Shown here in pieces: positions 6,501 through 7,787 of a stretch of DNA of 7,787 bases. The notes beneath the pieces were generated by a model. That model was not told the DNA's origin. It did not search any database and worked only from the letters and a program-made list of their open reading frames with translations. Positions within the stretch are counted from its first letter, which is position 1. Each line of letters begins with the position of its first letter. The position numbers were made by a program, and so were the translations under genes. Source of the stretch: Sphingomonadales bacterium (lineage in GTDB: Bacteria > Pseudomonadota > Alphaproteobacteria > Sphingomonadales > Sphingomonadaceae); NCBI GenBank assembly GCA_025360285.1, contig JANYCM010000036.1, forward strand, positions 1 to 7,787, written 5' to 3'.

Positions 6501-7375
6501 TGTCGCTGACCGTCTTCATCCTCGCCGGCAACGAAGCCGTCCACATCGAACGCGCCATCGCCAGTGTGCGCGGCATCGCCAGCCGCATTGTCGTTATCGA
6601 TTCGGGCGCAACTGACGGCACGCCGGCGCTGGCCGCCGCGGCAGGGGCCGATGTGCTGCATCACCCGTGGAGCAGCCATGCCGCCCAGATCAACTGGACA
6701 CTGGACAAGGCCGGCATCGATACCGACTGGATTTTCCGGCTCGACGCCGATGAGATCGTGCTGCCTGACCTGGCGGCGCGGCTGCGTGATGTCGCTGTCC
6801 TGCCCGCCAACATTGCCGGCTTCACCGTCAACCGGCGTCTCCATTTCATGGGGCGCTGGCTGCGCCATGGCGGGCTGTATCCGGTGCACACCTTGCGGTT
6901 GTGGCGCGCCGGTGCCGGCCGCTGCGATGGCCGCTGGATGGACGAACGCATCATTGTCGCCGGCACGACCGGGCATATCGACGCCGATATCGCTGATATC
7001 AACCTGAGGAACATCGGCTGGTGGACGGCCAAGCACAATGATTACGCCACCCGCGAAGCCATTGCCGCACTGCTGGAAGCCGAGGCGAAAACCGCGCCGC
7101 GCGGCCTTAAGCGCCGGCTTTATGCCGCCCTGCCCAGCGGGCTGCGCGGTTTCGCCTGGTTCCTGTGGCGCTACATCGCCTTGATGGGGTTCCGCGATGG
7201 CAATGCCGGGCTGATCTTCCTGGTCCTCCAGTCGATATGGTATCGCGCCCTGGCCGATGTGAAGCAGCGCGAAATCGCCGGGCTGATGGCCAGCCGCAAT
7301 CAAAGCTTGAGCCAGATCGTGGAAGCGGAATATGGCATAAGGATCGACGCGGGCGGGCAGAACTGTAAGGCCTGA
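6500..7375 (+). CDS. WaaE/KdtX-like family 2 glycosyltransferase
   Basis: The 291-residue product has a short GT-A domain: TVFILAGNEAVHIERAIASV at the N-terminus, DSGATDGT at 34-41, and the metal-binding LDADE at 81-85. The second half has an FMGRW segment at 116-120 and a C-terminal hydrophobic stretch with YIALMGFRDGNAGLIF (225-240), which is a hallmark of the WaaE-like group where a 'GF-x-D-G-x-x-G' segment follows the catalytic domain. WaaE-like enzymes add a glucose or related hexose in LPS core assembly in enterobacteria; here the substrate is unknown, and a role in repeat-unit assembly is inferred from the operon. The usual I/V-T-K/L-N-E opening is ILAGNE, with Ala-Gly replacing the small polar pair. 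The start overlaps the previous stop (TGATG), and the next gene begins 16 bases after its TGA. Confidence 0.85.
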   Translation: MSLTVFILAGNEAVHIERAIASVRGIASRIVVIDSGATDGTPALAAAAGADVLHHPWSSHAAQINWTLDKAGIDTDWIFRLDADEIVLPDLAARLRDVAVLPANIAGFTVNRRLHFMGRWLRHGGLYPVHTLRLWRAGAGRCDGRWMDERIIVAGTTGHIDADIADINLRNIGWWTAKHNDYATREAIAALLEAEAKTAPRGLKRRLYAALPSGLRGFAWFLWRYIALMGFRDGNAGLIFLVLQSIWYRALADVKQREIAGLMASRNQSLSQIVEAEYGIRIDAGGQNCKA

Positions 7376-7391
7376 AGGCAAGGATTCACGC

Positions 7392-7787
7392 GTGCACCAG
7401 ATCGAAGCCCCCACCGGCGAAACCATCGCCATCCCGGCCAGCGTTGCCGAGGACCAGCGCTATTTCACCCTCGCCGAAGCGGCCGATGCCCGGGCCTTCT
7501 ACGATGAACACGGCTATGTCGTCTGGCGCGGGCTGGTGCCGGGCACCATGGCCGATGCGGCGCGCGGTGCCTGGGCGGCCGAAATGAAACCCTATCCCGG
7601 CCCGGTCTATCGCCAGACCACCGGCAAGCCCGAAGTCAACACCACCAACGACCGCGGGTTCGTGATGAACCCGGTGCTGAACCTTCAGGACCTTGAAACC
7701 CGGCATTTCGCCGGTTTGAAGGCCGCCGCGCTCGATATTTTCGCCCATGAAGATCTCCGCGCCGCCGCGACGGCGCTGCTGGGGGCC
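7392..7787 (+). CDS. Phytanoyl-CoA dioxygenase (PhyH)-like protein, 5' part only
   Basis: The frame starts at GTG 7392 and is open to the right edge, giving 132 residues so far. AAGGA at 7380-7384 lies seven bases upstream and supports this start. FYDEHGYVVWRGLVP (36-50) matches the 'F-x-x-x-G-(Y/F)-x-V-x-x-x-(L/V)' opening of the PhyH family, Fe(II)/2-oxoglutarate-dependent oxygenases; the His-x-Asp iron ligands would lie further right, beyond the window. The segment NTTNDRGFVMNPVLNLQDLE follows the opening and looks like a substrate-pocket region, but I cannot tie it to a specific substrate. It sits only 16 bases after the glycosyltransferase, so it is probably cotranscribed; a role in modifying the glycan, its acyl groups or a precursor is inferred, not shown. 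Function beyond PhyH-like oxygenase is not claimed. Confidence 0.72.
   Translation, partial: MHQIEAPTGETIAIPASVAEDQRYFTLAEAADARAFYDEHGYVVWRGLVPGTMADAARGAWAAEMKPYPGPVYRQTTGKPEVNTTNDRGFVMNPVLNLQDLETRHFAGLKAAALDIFAHEDLRAAATALLGA

Overview
The window looks like part of a surface-polysaccharide (exopolysaccharide, O-antigen or capsule) locus of a high-GC Gram-negative bacterium. An alphaproteobacterium of the sphingomonad type is the best guess, from the Ala/Gly/Arg-rich codon use, the tightly overlapping genes, and the resemblance of the Wzy-, Wzz- and glycosyltransferase-like proteins to those families. No rRNA or other taxonomic marker is present, so this is inference.

Left region (1 to about 1051) is compositionally foreign to the rest. 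The first 60 bases hold 11 G/C and bases 601-660 hold 18 of 60, whereas everything right of about 1100 is clearly GC-rich. It carries two incomplete pieces of O-antigen-ligase/polymerase-type membrane proteins facing each other. A minus-strand gene (start near 1051, stop at 140) holds the N-terminal two-thirds. A short plus-strand reading frame (3-191), open at the left window edge, holds what looks like the C-terminal Wzy signature. The pieces are complementary parts of one protein architecture on opposite strands, and they meet at about 125-150. This suggests an inversion, a fold-back duplication or an assembly/amplification chimera inside the gene.

Spacer (1052-1193) separates this gene from the rightward operon. 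It holds a perfect 28-bp palindrome, an overlapping alternative hairpin and a possible TTGACA promoter element.

Right region (1194-7787) is one compact rightward operon: a catalytically degenerate GDP-mannose-4,6-dehydratase-like protein; a Wzz-type chain-length co-polymerase without kinase domain; a family 2 glycosyltransferase; a Wzy/O-antigen-ligase-type polytopic membrane protein; a GT4 glycosyltransferase; a WaaE-like GT2 glycosyltransferase; and the start of a phytanoyl-CoA-dioxygenase (PhyH)-like gene that runs off the right edge. Several junctions are ATGA or TGATG overlaps or very short gaps, pointing to translational coupling. Working model (inference): the glycosyltransferases build a lipid-linked repeat unit on the cytoplasmic face, the Wzy-like protein polymerises it in the periplasm, the Wzz-like protein sets chain length, and the PhyH-like enzyme may oxidise a sugar, acyl or other small substituent. 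No flippase, initiating phosphoglycosyltransferase or export porin lies inside this window. There is no stretch of more than 300 bases without a gene, and I saw no tRNA, rRNA, CRISPR array or transposase.
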